A stretch of DNA of 64,000 nucleotides from Solen grandis (Eukaryota; Mollusca; Bivalvia; Adapedonta; Solenidae), in assembly GCA_021229015.1 (NCBI GenBank), contig CM037794.1, positions 39,837,496 through 39,901,495 on the forward strand, in the 5' to 3' direction. A program made the translations under genes and the position numbers. Below, in pieces: positions 1-14,410 of the stretch (the first letter of the stretch is position 1; the number at the start of each line of letters is the position of its first letter). The notes under the pieces are model-generated. The model did not search any database and was not told the origin of the DNA. It saw only the letters and a program-made list of their open reading frames with translations.

Positions 1-3000
1 TCTTCTGTTTTATTTTTTTATTATTTTTTTTAAAACCTTTTTTTTTTTTAAAAGGCTATAAACCCCTGATAAAAAAAAATCACATTTTTGTTTTTTTACC
101 ATTTTTTTCCCCCAAAATCAAAAATTTACCCCAAAATTTTTAAAAAAATTTTCCCCTTTTGGGGCTTGGGTTTTTGCCGCAGGTGGGGGTTTTGTAAAAA
201 TAAAATAAGGGCTAAAAACCCCTGTTATTTGAGGTCCGATTAAAAAGCTTTTTTTTTAAAATTTTTTCCCTTTTTTCCCGAAAAATAATAAAATAATGAA
301 AACTTTTAAATTTAAAATTTCGTATATAAAACTTTCGTGCTACAGGAGGTTGAACTTTTGAATCTCAAAAAAAAGATGATAAAAAAGGACGTCTACAAAA
401 AAAACCCCCCCTTTTTTTTTGAAAATGAGATAGGAGAATTTTTTTTTGTTGCATTTTATTCGCAAGACATATACGCACAAAAAATTTTGGTGTGGCGTTT
501 TTTAGAAATGCATGGTTTGCCACAGTATGCGGAAAAATTAAAACCAAATTTTCGAAAATCAACATTTTAAAAACATGACTTTTACGGTTTTTTTAAAACC
601 CCCGATTTAAAATTTTTTTTCAATTTTTATCATTATTTCACTGTTTATCCCCTTTTTTTTAAAAAAAAAAAATTATAGAAAAAATATCAAGCAAAATATG
701 CAAAGGTAAAGGTCATATACCAATTATTATTTTTTTTTTTACGGCATAAAAAAGCTCCAAATCTAAAAATATTTTTTAGAAAGTATTTGAACAAAAGTTT
801 TAGTCTGTGAAGAATCTTCCCTTTTAAAAAATTTTTTTTGGGGGTTTGACTAAATTTTTATCAAATACCACAGCCCAAAAAATTTTAACCTTTTTTCAAA
901 AAAATTTAACCCCAAGGTTCCTTTTTTTTGCTGCCCCGACTTTATTTTTTTTTTCAATCTTCATCATTTTTTTATTTTTTTGCATTTTAAAAAAACCCCA
1001 AAAAAAATTGTAAAAAAAATCAACCCCAAAAAACAAAGGCAAGGTCAAATCCCAAAATTTTATTATTTTTATCGGCATAAAATAGCTCCAAATCAAAAAA
1101 ATTTTTTAGAAAGTATATGAACAAAAGTTTTTTTGAAAAAATTTTTCCATTGGTTTATTTTTTTTTAAAATCTTTTCCAAATTTTTATCCCTTATCAAAC
1201 AATTGAAATCCATAGTTTCCCCCTTTTTTCTGCTCCTAAAATTTATTTTTTTTTTTAATCTTAAACATTTTTTTTCCCCGTTTTTTTCTTTTTTTTAAAA
1301 AAAAAAAAAAAACAAAGAATAAGCAAGCAAAAATATGAAAGGGCCCTATACCAATTATTGTCATTTTTATTGCACAAAAAAGCCCCCCAAACAAAACGAA
1401 CTAATATGATACGTTTCAATTTCTGTTGCTTTTTAAAAAAAGGGGGTTTAATTTTGAAAACCATGAATCGCAATTTTTTATTTTGATTCTAGTTAGGTTT
1501 TCGCACCAAAACAGTCGAAAAACCCCTTGTTCTTCCCCTTCCCCTTTTTTTTTTTTTTTTTTTATTTTTATTTTTTTTTTTTTTAACCTTTTTTTTTAAC
1601 GGCATATCAAAACCTGATAAAAAAAAGTCACATTTCTGATTTTTTTTCCATTTTTTTCCCAAGATTTTTAATTTTTTCCAAACGTTGAGAAAATTTTTTT
1701 TTTTTGTCTTAGTTTTGCCGCTAGGGGCGTTTTTTTTAAAAAAGACTAAGGGGGGAATAAAACTGTTTTTTTAGGTCCCCTTCAATGGGGTTTTTTTATT
1801 TTTTTTCCCCTTTCAGAAACTTTTAAAAAATAGGGGACATTCAATTTTGCGTATATAAAACTTTCGTGCTACAAAAGGGGTTGAATGTTTTCCAAAATCG
1901 AAAAAAAAAAAATGAAATTAAAAAAGGAAAAGGCTAAAAAAAAAAGCCCCCCTTTTTTTAGAGATGAATAGGAGAATTTTGTTTGTTGCTATGATTCGCA
2001 AGACATATACGCACAAAATAATGGTGGGGCGATTTTAAAAAATCAGGGGTTTCCACGGGACGGGGGCAAAAAAAAACCAAATTTTTTTAAAAAAACAACA
2101 TTTTAAAAGAATGATTTTTTAAGGTTTTTTGCAGCCCCCCGACTTTTTTTTTATTCAATCTTCATCATTTTTTAAAATGTTAATGCTTTTTTTATAAATC
2201 AAATAAAATCATAAAAAAAAAAAACACCCATCATATGAAAAAAGGCGGGGGCATATCCCCAATTTTATTTTATTTTTGGGCCAAAAAAAGCCCCCAAACT
2301 AAAAATATTTATGGGAAAGTAATAAAAAAAAAATTTTGCTGTAAAAGGTTTTTTCCTTGGGGTTTAAAATTTTTTAAGATCGGACTTAAAATTTTAACAA
2401 ATGACCCCAGCCCCCAAAAATTTTATCCTCTTTTCAAACAATTGTTTTATCAATTTTTTTCCCTTTTTTTTTTTTTGCTGCTCCCCGACTTAATTTTTTT
2501 TCAGCCCCTTAAAATTTTTATTTCACTGTTTTTTGCATTTTTATAAAAAAATAAATTTTAAAAAAAAAACAAGCATAATATGAAAAGGGGAAAGGTCATA
2601 TACAAAATTTTATTATTTTTATCGGCAAAAAATAGCCCCCAAATCTAAAAATATTTTATAGAAAGTAAAATAAAAAAAAGTATTAGCCCCGTGAAGAGAT
2701 TTTTTCCATTAATTTTTTGTTTTTGAAAAATGGGGCTTTTTTTTCCCCAAAGACCCCACCCAAAAAATTTGTTTTCCCCCTTTCAAACAATTTTATTCCA
2801 TATTTTTTTCCCCCCCTTTTGCTGCCCAAATTTTTTTTTTTTTTTAATTTTTCACCATTATTTCACTTTTAAAAGCTTTTTTTTAAAAAAAAAATTTTAA
2901 AACATAGAAAAAAAAAAAGGGGAAAAAATAAAAAAGGTCAAGGTCATATCCCAAAATTAAAATTATTTTTTTGCAAAAAAATAGCTCAAATCTAAAAATT

Positions 3001-4250
3001 TTTATAGAAAGTATGGGGAAAAAAATTTTTGCCCCGTGAAAAAGGTCTTTCCTTTTGGGTTTTTTTTTTTAAAAACGGACTGATTTGGGTCTTTTTGGGG
3101 AGTCCAAGTTTTTTTTTTTCCCTTTTTTGAACAATTGAAAATCAGTTTTTTATCCCCTTAAATTGTGATAAAAAAAGGGAATAGAATGTTTAAAAAAAGG
3201 GGCTTATATACTTGATTAAACCCCTTTGGGGCCCCTTGCTAGGTACCTAATATTAAAATTTTTTTAACAGTTTTTTTTCTCATTTTGCCCCTTGGGGGGC
3301 GATTAGCTGAAACACTATTAATAATTAAAAAAAAAAAAAAAGGCTGATTTTTATGCGATTTTTTTGCTTTCGTTCTTCGGGGACATCTTTTTTTAAAGAA
3401 CAAAAAAAGAAAAAGCGATTTTTTAAAAAAAAATGATAGAAATTTCCCCAAAAGCAACATTTTTTCGTAATAGTGTTGACGGGGATTTTTGCATTGTCGT
3501 GTTTTTAATTTTTTCCCCGTTGTTTGCCCCTTTGAAATTTGTTTTTATCGAAAACAATTGCCCCCTTTTCTCCATCAAAAAAGCAAACACACATATAACT
3601 TTGGGGAGTACCCAAGTCCGTAAAAAATGTTTTCAATTTTTCGACAAAACAACAGGTAAAAACCAAAAATATTTTTTTTTTGGAAAAAGTCTGATTTTAA
3701 TTGCGACAAAAATGTTTGAATGATCACGTTAACCCCTATTCAACAAGCCATTTAACGAAGAAATATTTTTTTGAACAAAACGATCATGAAATGAATGCAA
3801 AATTCTTTTTTTGAAAACTGATGATATCGCGATTTCAAACCCCACAGGGAAAAATCAACAATACCCCCTTGGGTTTAAAAAAACCCCCTTAAACATTGCG
3901 AAAAAAACTTTTAAAAAAAAAAAACACGTTAAAAATATCAAAAAACTTTTTAAAGAAGAAAATTTTTTCCCCCAATTTTTTGGGGCTCGTGAACTGAATG
4001 GAATTGCTTTTTTGAAAACCGATGATACGCGACTACATAAAAGATAGGTAATACTCAAAAATCTTTTTGGGTAAAAAGTCCCCTTAAACATTGTGACAAA
4101 AGTGTTTTTAAAAAAACGCTGTTTTAAATTAAAACAAGCCCCTTTAACCCCAAAAAAAATTTTTTTTAAACATGCGACTCTTTTAAATTAATGGAATTGC
4201 CCCTTTTCGAAAACCGATGATAAAAGCGATTGCGAAAATAAAATTTTTTT

Positions 4251-4335
4251 TTTTCGCACCTCGCAGTGCGAAAACCTATTGTTTTTTTTTTTGTTTTTTT
4301 TTAGGTTTTTTTCATCCCCCTTTCGAAAACCTATT
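4251..4335. repeat. Remnant of the hairpin minisatellite
   Basis: One good copy (TTTTCGCACC at 4251, then TGCGAAAACC ending at 4277) and one degraded copy ending CGAAAACCTATT near 4332. Comparable remnants lie near 1494-1530 and 18139-18165. Confidence 0.7.
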
Positions 4336-7300
4336 TTTTCTTCTTCTTTTTTTTTTTTTTTTTTTTTATTATTTTTTCTAACCTTTTTTTTTAACGGGGA
4401 AACACCATTTTTAGAAAAAAGTCCATTTTTTATTTTTTTACCACTTTTGTCCCCCTGATCCCCAATTTTTTCCTCCCGTAGAGAAAAAAATTCATTTTTT
4501 TTCCCCTTGTTTTGGCCCCCAGGGGGCGTTTTTTTGGAAAAGTTTTTTAAGGGCTAATAACTCTGTTTATTTGAGGTCCGATTCAAATGCGGTTTTTTTG
4601 CATTGTGTTTTTCCCTTTTAGAAAAAATTTAAAAAAAAAATATATTACAAAAAAATTTGCGTATATAAAACTTTCCCCGCTACAGGGGTTAATGTTCGAA
4701 TCTCAAAAAACGGTGAAATGAGGGGAAGGGGTACGAAAAAAAACCCCCCTTTTTTCAGAGATGAGAGGGGAAAAATTTTTTTTTTGCATATGATTTCCCC
4801 AAAAAAATCGCACAAAAATATATGGGGTGGCAATTTTTTGAAAAACATGATTTTTTCCCCAGTTTTTCGGGCCCCAAAAAAACCAATATTTTCGAAAAAC
4901 AACATTTTAAAAAAATTTTTAAGGGGGTTTTTGCAGCTTCCGATTTTTTTTTTATTAAACTTCATCATTTTTTTCTGTTAAATGCATTTTTTATAAAAAA
5001 AAAAAAATCATAAAAAAAAATTTTCCTATAAAAGGGGAAAGGTTTTAAAGGCATATACCAATTTTTATTATTTATATCGGCATAAAAAGCTCCAAATCTA
5101 AAAAAAAATTTTTTAGAAAGTATTGAAAAAAAATTTTAGTCTTTTTAAGAGATCTTTCCTTTTAAGTTTATTTTTTAAGATCAAAATTCATTTGATCAAA
5201 TAAAACCCAGTCCAAAGTTTAAAACCTCTTATCAAACAATTGTATACCATATGTTTCCACTTTTTTTTGTTCCTGACTTTTTTTTTTTAATTTTCATCGT
5301 TATTTCACTGTTTATACATTTTTATAAAAAAAATAAAATCAAAGAAAAAAAAAAAAAACATAAATTTTTAAAGGGGCAAGGCCCCTATCCAATTAATTAT
5401 TTTTTTTGGGGACAAAAAAGCCCCAAAACCCCAAAAAAATTTTAAGAAAGTATATGAACAAAATTTTTTGCTGTGAAGAGGTTTTTCCCCCTTGGGGTTT
5501 ATTTTTTTTAAAAATCGGACTTCATTTGATCAAATGCCCACATAAAAAATTTATCCTCTTATCAAACAATTGTATTCCATTTTTGTTTCCTTTTTTTTTT
5601 TTTCTGCCCTGACTTTATTTTTTTTTTTCAATCTTCATCTTTTTTTACTGTTTATCCCCTTTTTAAAAAAAAAATTTTAAAACATAGAAAAAAAACAAGA
5701 AAAATATGAAAGGGGGCAAGGTCATATACCAAATATTTTTAAAATTTTTTGGAAAAAAATAGCCCCAAAAACAAAAAAAATTTTAAAAAAAGTATATGAA
5801 AAAAAAGTTTTAGTTTTTTTTAAAAATTTTTCCCCTTGGTGTTTATTTTTTTAAGATGGGGCTTTTTTTTAACAAATTACCACAGAAAAAAATTTAATCC
5901 TTTTTTCAAAAAAGGGGGAAGCCAAGTTTCCTCTTTTTTGGGGGGCTGACTTTTTTTTTTCACTCTTATCTTTTTTTTTCCTTTTTTTGCATTTAAATAA
6001 TACAAAAAAACTCATAGTAAATAAAAAAAGAAAAGGGGGAAGGGGCAAGGCATAAAACCAAATTTTTGTTATTTTTATGGGGACAAAAAAGCCCCCAAAC
6101 TAAAAATATTTTTTAGAAAGTATATGAACAAAATTTTTAGTCTGGAAGAGATCTCCCTTTTGGGTTTAGTTTTTGAAGATCGGACTTTTTTTTATCAAAT
6201 GACCAGAGCCAAATTTTGGGGTTCCCCAAAACAAACATTGTATTTTTCCCCTTTTTTTTGCTGCTCCTGACTTATTTTTTTTTTAATCTTAAAACATTTT
6301 TTCACTGTTTATGCTTTTTTAAAACAAAAATAAAATCCAAAAAAAAAATAAAGCATAATATGCAAAGGTAAAGGGGCAAAAACCCCCAAAATTGTTATTT
6401 AAATTGCACAAAATAGCTCCAAACAAAAATTTTTAAAAAAAAATTTTTGGGGAAAAAAGTTTTAGTTTTTTGAAGGGGGTTTTTCCCCAATTGGGTTTAG
6501 TTTTTGAAGATCGACTTCATTTATCAAATTACCACAGAAAAAATTTTAAAAACCTTTTAAAACAAAAAATTTTTAAACCCCCAATGTTTCCTCTTTTTGC
6601 AGGATTTTACTTTTTTTTTTTTCACTTTTATCATTTTTTCACTTTTTAAAACTTTTTTAAAAAACAAATAAACTCAAAGTAAATAACGATGAAAATATGC
6701 AAAGGTAAAGGGGCATAATACCGATTTTTGGGGTTTTTTTTATCGGCACAAAATAGCTTAAAAACCTAAAAATGTTTTTTAAAAAAATATGAAAAAAAAG
6801 TTTTAGTTTTTTAAAAGGGGTCTTTCCTTTGGGGGTTTTTTGTTTTTGAAAATGGGAAAATTCATTAGATCAAATTACAACAGTCCCAAAACCCCTTTTT
6901 TTTAAAAAAAAACTTAAACAGAAAATTTTTCCTCAAAAGTTTTTTTCAGTTTGGATATTTTGTGTTTTCGTGTTTTTTTTCCCCAAACGAAATAACAACA
7001 AAAGGGGACGTTTTTTTCTTTCGCCTTTTTTGGCCAAGACTAAAGACACAAAAAAATTCGTTATTTCCCCTTTCACCTTTAAAAGGGTAGTACACGAAAA
7101 TAAGAAAAAGGGAAAAAATCACCATCTAAATTTACGCATTTCTAAGACCTAAAAATTAAAAAAGTTTTAAAAAATTTTGTTTAAAAATATTCCGCCCCAA
7201 GGGGCCCCTTTTTTGATAAAATGGGAAGAAATCCGGAGGCTAATGTCCCCAAACCCCCGGGGGCATTTTTCGTCGTTGTCCTCCGTGAACAAACCTTTAA

Positions 7301-10300
7301 CCTGGCTTAAATTTTTTTTTTAAATTCCCCAAAATAGAGCTTAGATATTTTTTATGTAGATAGCCCAATTCAAGATCTATCTTTGAACTATGAACCCCTT
7401 TTGGTTGGGGTTAAATTTAAAACCTTTTGGGTTTTTCCTACTTTTCCAAAAAAATTTTAAAAATTAACAAAAAGTGTTGTTAAAAGGGAAAGGGAAAATT
7501 TTTTTTTTGACCACTCCCCTTTTGTTTTTTAAATAAGAAAAATTTATATTTTTTGTTTTTAAAACCTGATAAAAAATTTATAAAAATAAGGGCCCCCAAA
7601 AAACCGATTTTTTCTACTGGCTTTGGAAAAAGGTTAAATTTTGAACCCAAAAAACCCCCCCCCTTTTTTTTTGCAGACTTTGTGGGTTATTAAAAACATT
7701 TCTTTTTTAAAAATCTTCAAACTTTGTAACAAAAAATTTTTACCGAAGTTTTCCATTAAAAAATTATATCTTGAAAAAAAACAATATTAAAACACCTTTT
7801 TACATAAAAGCACAATTTTGTATTTTTTTAATATCAACACACGCTAGAAAAATTTTTTGCTTTTTTTAAAACAATTTTTGAAATTTTAAAAATTTTTAAA
7901 AAAATGAGATTGAAAATTCGAAAACCCTGAAATCCCCCAAATTCCCCAAAATTTCGATTCTAGTTTTTTTTTTATTTTTTTCCCAAAAACCCTTTTTTTT
8001 TGAACGGAAAATCACCATGATAGAAAAAACCCCATTTTTTTTTTTTTTAAACCGTTTTGTCCTATAATTTGAATTTGATCCTAACGTTGAAAAATGTTCA
8101 TTTTTTTTTTTTAATTTGGGGCCCTAGGTGGGGGTTTTTGAAAAAAAGGGCTAAGGCTAAAAAACCGTTTTTTGAGGTCCGTTTTAAAGGGGTTTTTTTT
8201 CAGGGGGTTTTCCCCCTTGGGGCAAACCCCCTTTAAAAAAATTTTGATACTTTTCCCCAATTTTTTGCGTATATAAAATTTTTGTGCTACAGGAGGTTGA
8301 AATTCGAATCTCGAAAAAAAAAAAAGATATAAAGGTAGGCTACAAAAAAGCCCCCCTTTTTTTTAGAGATAGATAGAAAAATTTTGTTGTTGAAAGGATT
8401 GAAAAACCCTAAAACGCACAAAATATATGGTGGGGATTTTGGGGAAATGCGGTTTTTTCCCCCATACGGGGAAAACCCAAAAACCAAAAAATTTGAAAAA
8501 TCAAAATTTTAAAAGCATGACTTTTAAGGTTTTTTGCACTCCGGGCTTAAAATTTTTGTTCAATCTTCATCATTTTTTCACTTTTTAAGCATTTTTATAA
8601 AAAAAAAAAAAAACATAGGAAAAAATTACCCAAAAAAATAAAAAGGGTTTTAAGGGCATAAAAAACCCCCAAATTATAATTTAAATCGGCAAAAAATAGC
8701 TCAAAATCTAAAAAATTTATAAAAAGTATATGAACAAAAGTTTTAGTTTGTGAGGAGGTCTTTCCATTGGGTTTATTTTTTTTAAGATGGGGTTTTTAAA
8801 TTTAACAATAAAACCCAGTCCAAAATTTGATCCTTTTTTTTAAATTTTTATTTTTCTAACCTTTTTTTTTGAAGGGGATTTTTACCATGAAAAAAAAAAA
8901 ATCCATTTCTAAAATTTTTTTCCAGTTTTTTCCATAATCTAAAAATTTTTCCAACGTTTGAAAATTTTTTTATTTTTTTTCTTATTTTTTGGGGCCCCTA
9001 GGGGGCGTTTTTTAAAAATGCCCCAAGGGCTAAAACTCTTATTTGGGGGCCGTTTTAAATTTTGGTTTTTTTGCATTGGTTCCTTGTCAGAAACTTAAAA
9101 AAAATAGATCCTTCCCCAATTTTTTGCGTATTTTTAAAAATTTTTGTCCCCCCCGGAGGTTGAATTTTTTGAATCTCGAAAAAACGATGAAAAAAGGGGG
9201 AGTCAAAAGAAAAAAGTCCCCCATTTTTTTCAGGAATGAATAGGAAATTTTTTTTTTTTTGCTTTGATTCGCAAAACATATACCACAAAATTAAGTGGCA
9301 AATTTTGAAAAAGCATGGTTTGCCACAGTAGGGGGTCAAACTTTACCAATATTTTCAAAAAGTCAACATTTTCAAAGCTTTTCTTTTTTAAGTTATTTTT
9401 TAGCCCTGACTTTTTTTTTAATTTTAAACGTCATCATTTTTTTCACTGTTAAAACAGTTTTATAAAAACCCTAAAATCATGGGAAAAAAATTAGCCATAA
9501 TAACAAAAGGGCAAGGTCATATACCAAAATTTTTTTTATTTTTAAAAGGCCCCAAAAACCTCAAAATCAAAAAAATTTTTTAAAGAATATATAGAACAAA
9601 AGTTTTAAAACTGTGAAGAGATCTTTTCCTTGGGGGTTTTGATTTGAAGATCGGGACTTTTTTTTATCAAATGACCACAGCCAAAATTTGATCCTCTTTC
9701 CCAAAAAAATTTTAAATCCATACTTTCCCTCCCCTTTTTGCTGCTCCCCCTGACCTTTTAATTTTTTGTTCCCCAACTTCATCATTAATTTTAAAAGTTT
9801 TTCAATTTTTTTTAAAAAAAAAAAAATTTTTAGAAAAAAATCAACATAAAATGCAAAGGTTTTAAAGGGCATATACCAATTATTAATTTTTTTATTTTGG
9901 GATAAAAAAACCCAAATCTAAAAAAATTTTTTTTTAGAAATTATGAACAAAAGTTTTTTTCCCCTTTTAAAGCTCTTTCCATTGAAGTTTTTTTTTTTAA
10001 AAACGGGGTTTTTTTTGGGCCCCATTACGCAGTCCAAAAAAATTTTAACCTTTTTTAATTTTGGATTAATTTTAAATTTTTTTTTTTATGCTTCAAATTG
10101 GGTATATAAAAATAGAATGTTCGAAAAAGTGCGAAAATTTCAAAATTTATTGAACTATTTTTTTGCAAAATTCCCCGGTTTTCCCAATGGAAAAAAAATT
10201 TAACAATTTTGTTTTTTATTTTGCCCTAGGGGCGCTTTTCTTGAAAAAACTCTTTAAAATTTAAAACCCAAAAAATTAAAGCCTTTAAAACCCAAAAGCG

Positions 10301-13300
10301 TTTTGCAAAATTAAAATTTTTTGTTGATACCTAATAAAAAAAAGATAGTTTCAAAAGGAAAAAGTGGCCCCAAACTTTTTTTGGGGGTAGCAACGGAATT
10401 TTTAAAATTTTTCCCTCGCCCCAAAACTGTGCAGATTTAAAAGGGATTTTATACAAAAAAACCATCCCCTTTTTTTTTTGACATCAAAAAAATTCTGTTT
10501 GCTGCAAAGGGTTTGCAAGACATAAACGCCCAAAAAATATGGGGGGGTGAAAATTTAAAAAAATTTTATGGTTTGTCCTCTAGAAACGGTCAAACTTCAC
10601 TAAACTTTAGGAAAAATTTAAAAATTTTTTAAAAGTGTTTTTTTGTCGCCCTGACTTTTTTTTTTTGTTATTTCTTCATGATAAAATTTCCCCCAAATTA
10701 AGTTTTTTTTATGTTTTTTAAAAGGGCCCCCCAAAAAAAAAGTTAAAATGAAAATTTTTAAAAGGGTAAAAGGTCATATTACGATAATTGTGTTTTTTAT
10801 TCGGCTCCGAATACTCCAAAAAAAAAAAAAATTTTTGAAAGTATATAAAAAAAATTTTTAAAATTCTTGAATACCCCTTTTTCCTGATTTTTGGTTTTGA
10901 AGATCGGATTTTTAAATTTGGTTATTACGGCAGCCCAAAAAATTTAAACCCTTTTTTGGGGAAAAAATTTTAAATCATTTTTTAAAAGCTTCAAATTGTG
11001 AAATATAAGGAATAAAAAATTTTTTGACTAGTGCGACGGGGATGTTTTTATTGAACCTTTTTCCCGCATTTTTTGGGGCCCCAATAAAAAAAAAATTTTT
11101 CCAAAAATTTTTTTCTCATTTTGCTGCTAGGGGGGCGCTGGCTTGAAATCACCCTTTATTAAAAAATTTTTAAATCTGATTTTTAAAAAATTTTTTTTTC
11201 ATTTTTTTTTTCCTTGGGACATCAATTTGAAACAATACTAAAATATTTTTTTCGATATTTCATAAAAAAGGGTAAAATTTCAGTGCAACATTATTCGTTT
11301 TAATTTTTTAAGGGCATATCCCCTTGCGCGTTTCATTTTTATACTGTTTTTTGCCCCTTTGAAAATTTTTTTTTAAAACGAGTACAATTTTCGAAAAGCC
11401 CCCCCCCAAACAAGCAACACACACATATAATAAGCAGTACCCGAGTCTGAAAAAAAATTTTAAAATTTTTCGACATTTTTCAGCAGGTTTTACTTAAAAC
11501 GTTTTCCCCTTTTGTAAAAACCCCGTTTTAAAATTTTCGACAAAATTTTGGGGAAAAATTTTATTTTTAAAATTAAAAATATTAAAAAAACCCCTTTTAA
11601 AGAAGAAATATTTTTTTTTCGAAACAGAAAATCGTGAAGAAGGGAATTTTTTTTTCAAAACCCCCATGAATCGCATTACGATTTAGTTTATTATTTTTTT
11701 TTTAAAACCTTTTTTTTGAACCCAAAATCACCATGATAGAAAAAAGTCAAAATGTATAAAATTTTAACAGTTATTACCACGTTTTTGGGGAAAAAAGACC
11801 TAACGTTGAAAAATTTTCTTTTTATGCCCCTTTTTTTTTCCCCCAGGGGGCTTTTTTTCATGAAATTTTTTTAAGGGCAAAATTAACCCCTTTAAAGGCC
11901 GATTCAAATGCGGTTTTTTGCATTTTTTTCCTTGTTGATTTTCCAAATAAAATATGATGGTTTCGAGGGAAAATGTCGCTGAAAGAAAATTTACCAAAAA
12001 AGGTTGAAAGTTTTTAACCTCCAAAAAAAAGGGGCCCCAAAGGGGGGTAGGTTTTAAAAAAAAAACCCCTCCCCCCCTTTTTTAGAGATCAGATAGAAGA
12101 ATTCTGTTTGCTGCAAAGATTGCAAACAATACGCAAAAAAAAATGGGGGGGCGAATTTAAGAAATGTAGGTTTGTCCCCTGGAAACGGTCAAACTTCACT
12201 AAATTTTAGAAAAAGTTAAAGGTTCAAAAACATTTTTTTAAAAGCTTTTTGGGCTTTATTTTGTTAATTCTTCATGATATTTTCACAAGTTTGTATTTTT
12301 TAAAAGTCGAAAGGGGAAACCAATTAAAAAGTTAAAAAATAAATGAAAAGGTCAAGGGGCATATTACATTATTTGTGTTTTTTATTCGGCCCCAAATAGC
12401 TCCAAAACTAAAAATATTTCTTTGAGAGTTTATGAAAAAAAATTTTTAGTTATTCCCAAAACTTTTTTCCCGTGAGTTTATTTTTTTAAGATCGGACTTG
12501 ATTTTGTCATTTTACGGCAGTCCAAAAATTTGGATCCTTTTTTGGAATAATGTAAAAACATTTTTATGCTTCAAATTGTGATATATAAGAAAAAAATTTC
12601 GACTAAATGCACTTGCGTACTTGATTGAACTTTTTTGCTGCATTGCTAGGTACCAAAAGGTAAAATTTTAATCAAATTTTGTTTTTCCAAATTTTTCCCT
12701 AGGGGCGTTTAGGGTTAAAAACACTCTTCTACTTATAACTCAAAAAAAATTTAATCTGATCCAAATGCGGTTTGTTGCATTGTTTCCTTGTTGAACTCTA
12801 ATAAAAAAATGATATTTCCAGTATTTAGTGGCTAAAACTTTTTTGAGCCCACTAAAGGAAGGTTTTAATTTTTCGAACCTCGCAAAAAACTGTGGGAGAA
12901 AGAGGGAGGTCACGAAAAACCTATCCATTTTTGTTAAAAAGATCAGATAGAAGAATTCTGTTTGCTGCAAATTATTTTCAAGACATATAAACAAAATATA
13001 TGGGGTGGCGAACTTAATAAATCAAGTTTGTCCCTAAAAACGGTCAAACTTCACTAAATTTTAGGGAAAAATCAAAATTTCAAAAACATGGTTTTTGTCG
13101 CTCCTGACTTTATTTTAGTTCATTCTTCCCTAATATTTTCACAATTATGTATTGTTATGTTTTTAAAAGACCCCACAATTAAGAAGTTTAAAAGAAAATT
13201 CAAAGGGCAAGGGCTATTACGATTACTGTGTTTTTATCCGCCCCAAAATAGCTCAAAAAAAAAATATTTTATTGAAATGAAGAACAAAAGTTTTTTCTGA

Positions 13301-13854
13301 AACCCTTTCCAGTGATGTTTAGTTTTTGAAAGAATGAAACTTGATTTCGTCATTTTACGCAGTCAAATATTGATCCTCTTTAGAACAATTGTAAATAAAG
13401 TTTTATCCCTTCAAATTTTGGATATATAAGGAATAAAAAGTTTGACTAGTGCGACTTGAATACTTGATTGAACCATTTGCTGTATTGGCTAGATACCTAA
13501 GAAAAATATTTACCCAATTTGTTCTCGTTTGCCCTAGGGGGCGCTTGGCGAAAACACTTTTATAACAAAATAATGAAGTTTTACTTTATGCAAAATTTTT
13601 AAAATCTGTTTCTTGGACATCAATTAAACAACACTAAAAATCAAAGCGATATTTCATGAAAATGTAGTAATTCAATGTAACATTAGTCTGTAATAGTGTT
13701 AGTTGCATAATACATGCGCGTGTTATTTTAAACTGTTTTTTGTCGTTTCCATTTTGTTTTTTCGGGGTACAATTGCGTATGTCGCCATCAAAAAACCAAC
13801 ACACACATATAACGTTGCAGTACCCCGAAGTCCGTAAAAAAGGTTTTCAAAGTT

Positions 13855-14410
13855 TGCGACTACATAACAACAGGTAATACTTAAAAATGTTTTTCCCTTG
13901 GTAAAAGTCTTTTTAACATTGCGACAAAAATGTTTCAAAATCATTTGTTAACAGATCAACAAGCAATTGAACTAAGAAATGTTTTTCGAATCAGGGCACC
14001 GTAACTGAATGGAATTGCTTTCAAAAAAAACCATGAAACCGCGACTACATAACTGATAGGTAATTCTCAAAAATCTTTTGGGTAAAAAGTCTTCTTAAAT
14101 TTTTGGGCGACAAAAGTGTTTGAAAGATCATTTTAAACATATTCAACAAGAATTGAACGAAGAAAAGTTTTTTGAAAAAACGACTCGGAACTGAATGGAA
14201 TTGCTTCCTGAAAACTGATGATACCGACTACATAACTACAGTAAACTCAAAATTCTTTTGGGTAAAAAATCTCTTAAACATGTGACAAAAGTTTTGAAAA
14301 ATCGCTGTTAACATTATAAACAAGCCTTAACGAAGAAAATTTTCGAACATGCGACTCTGAAACTGAATGGAATTGCTTTGCGAAAACCGATGATATCGCG
14401 ATTGCGATTC
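13855..14410. repeat. ~185-bp array unit, three copies
   Basis: The block GCGACTACATAAC...GGTAATACTCAAAA...GCGACAAAAGTGTTTGAAAGATCA...GAACGAAGAAAT...CTGAATGGAATTGCTTTC starts near 13857, 14040 and 14225. Related copies occur near 3650-4220, 15735-16110 and 20590-20790. The run ends each time at GCGATTGCGATTCTAGTT, just before the hairpin minisatellite or its remnant. Confidence 0.7.
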
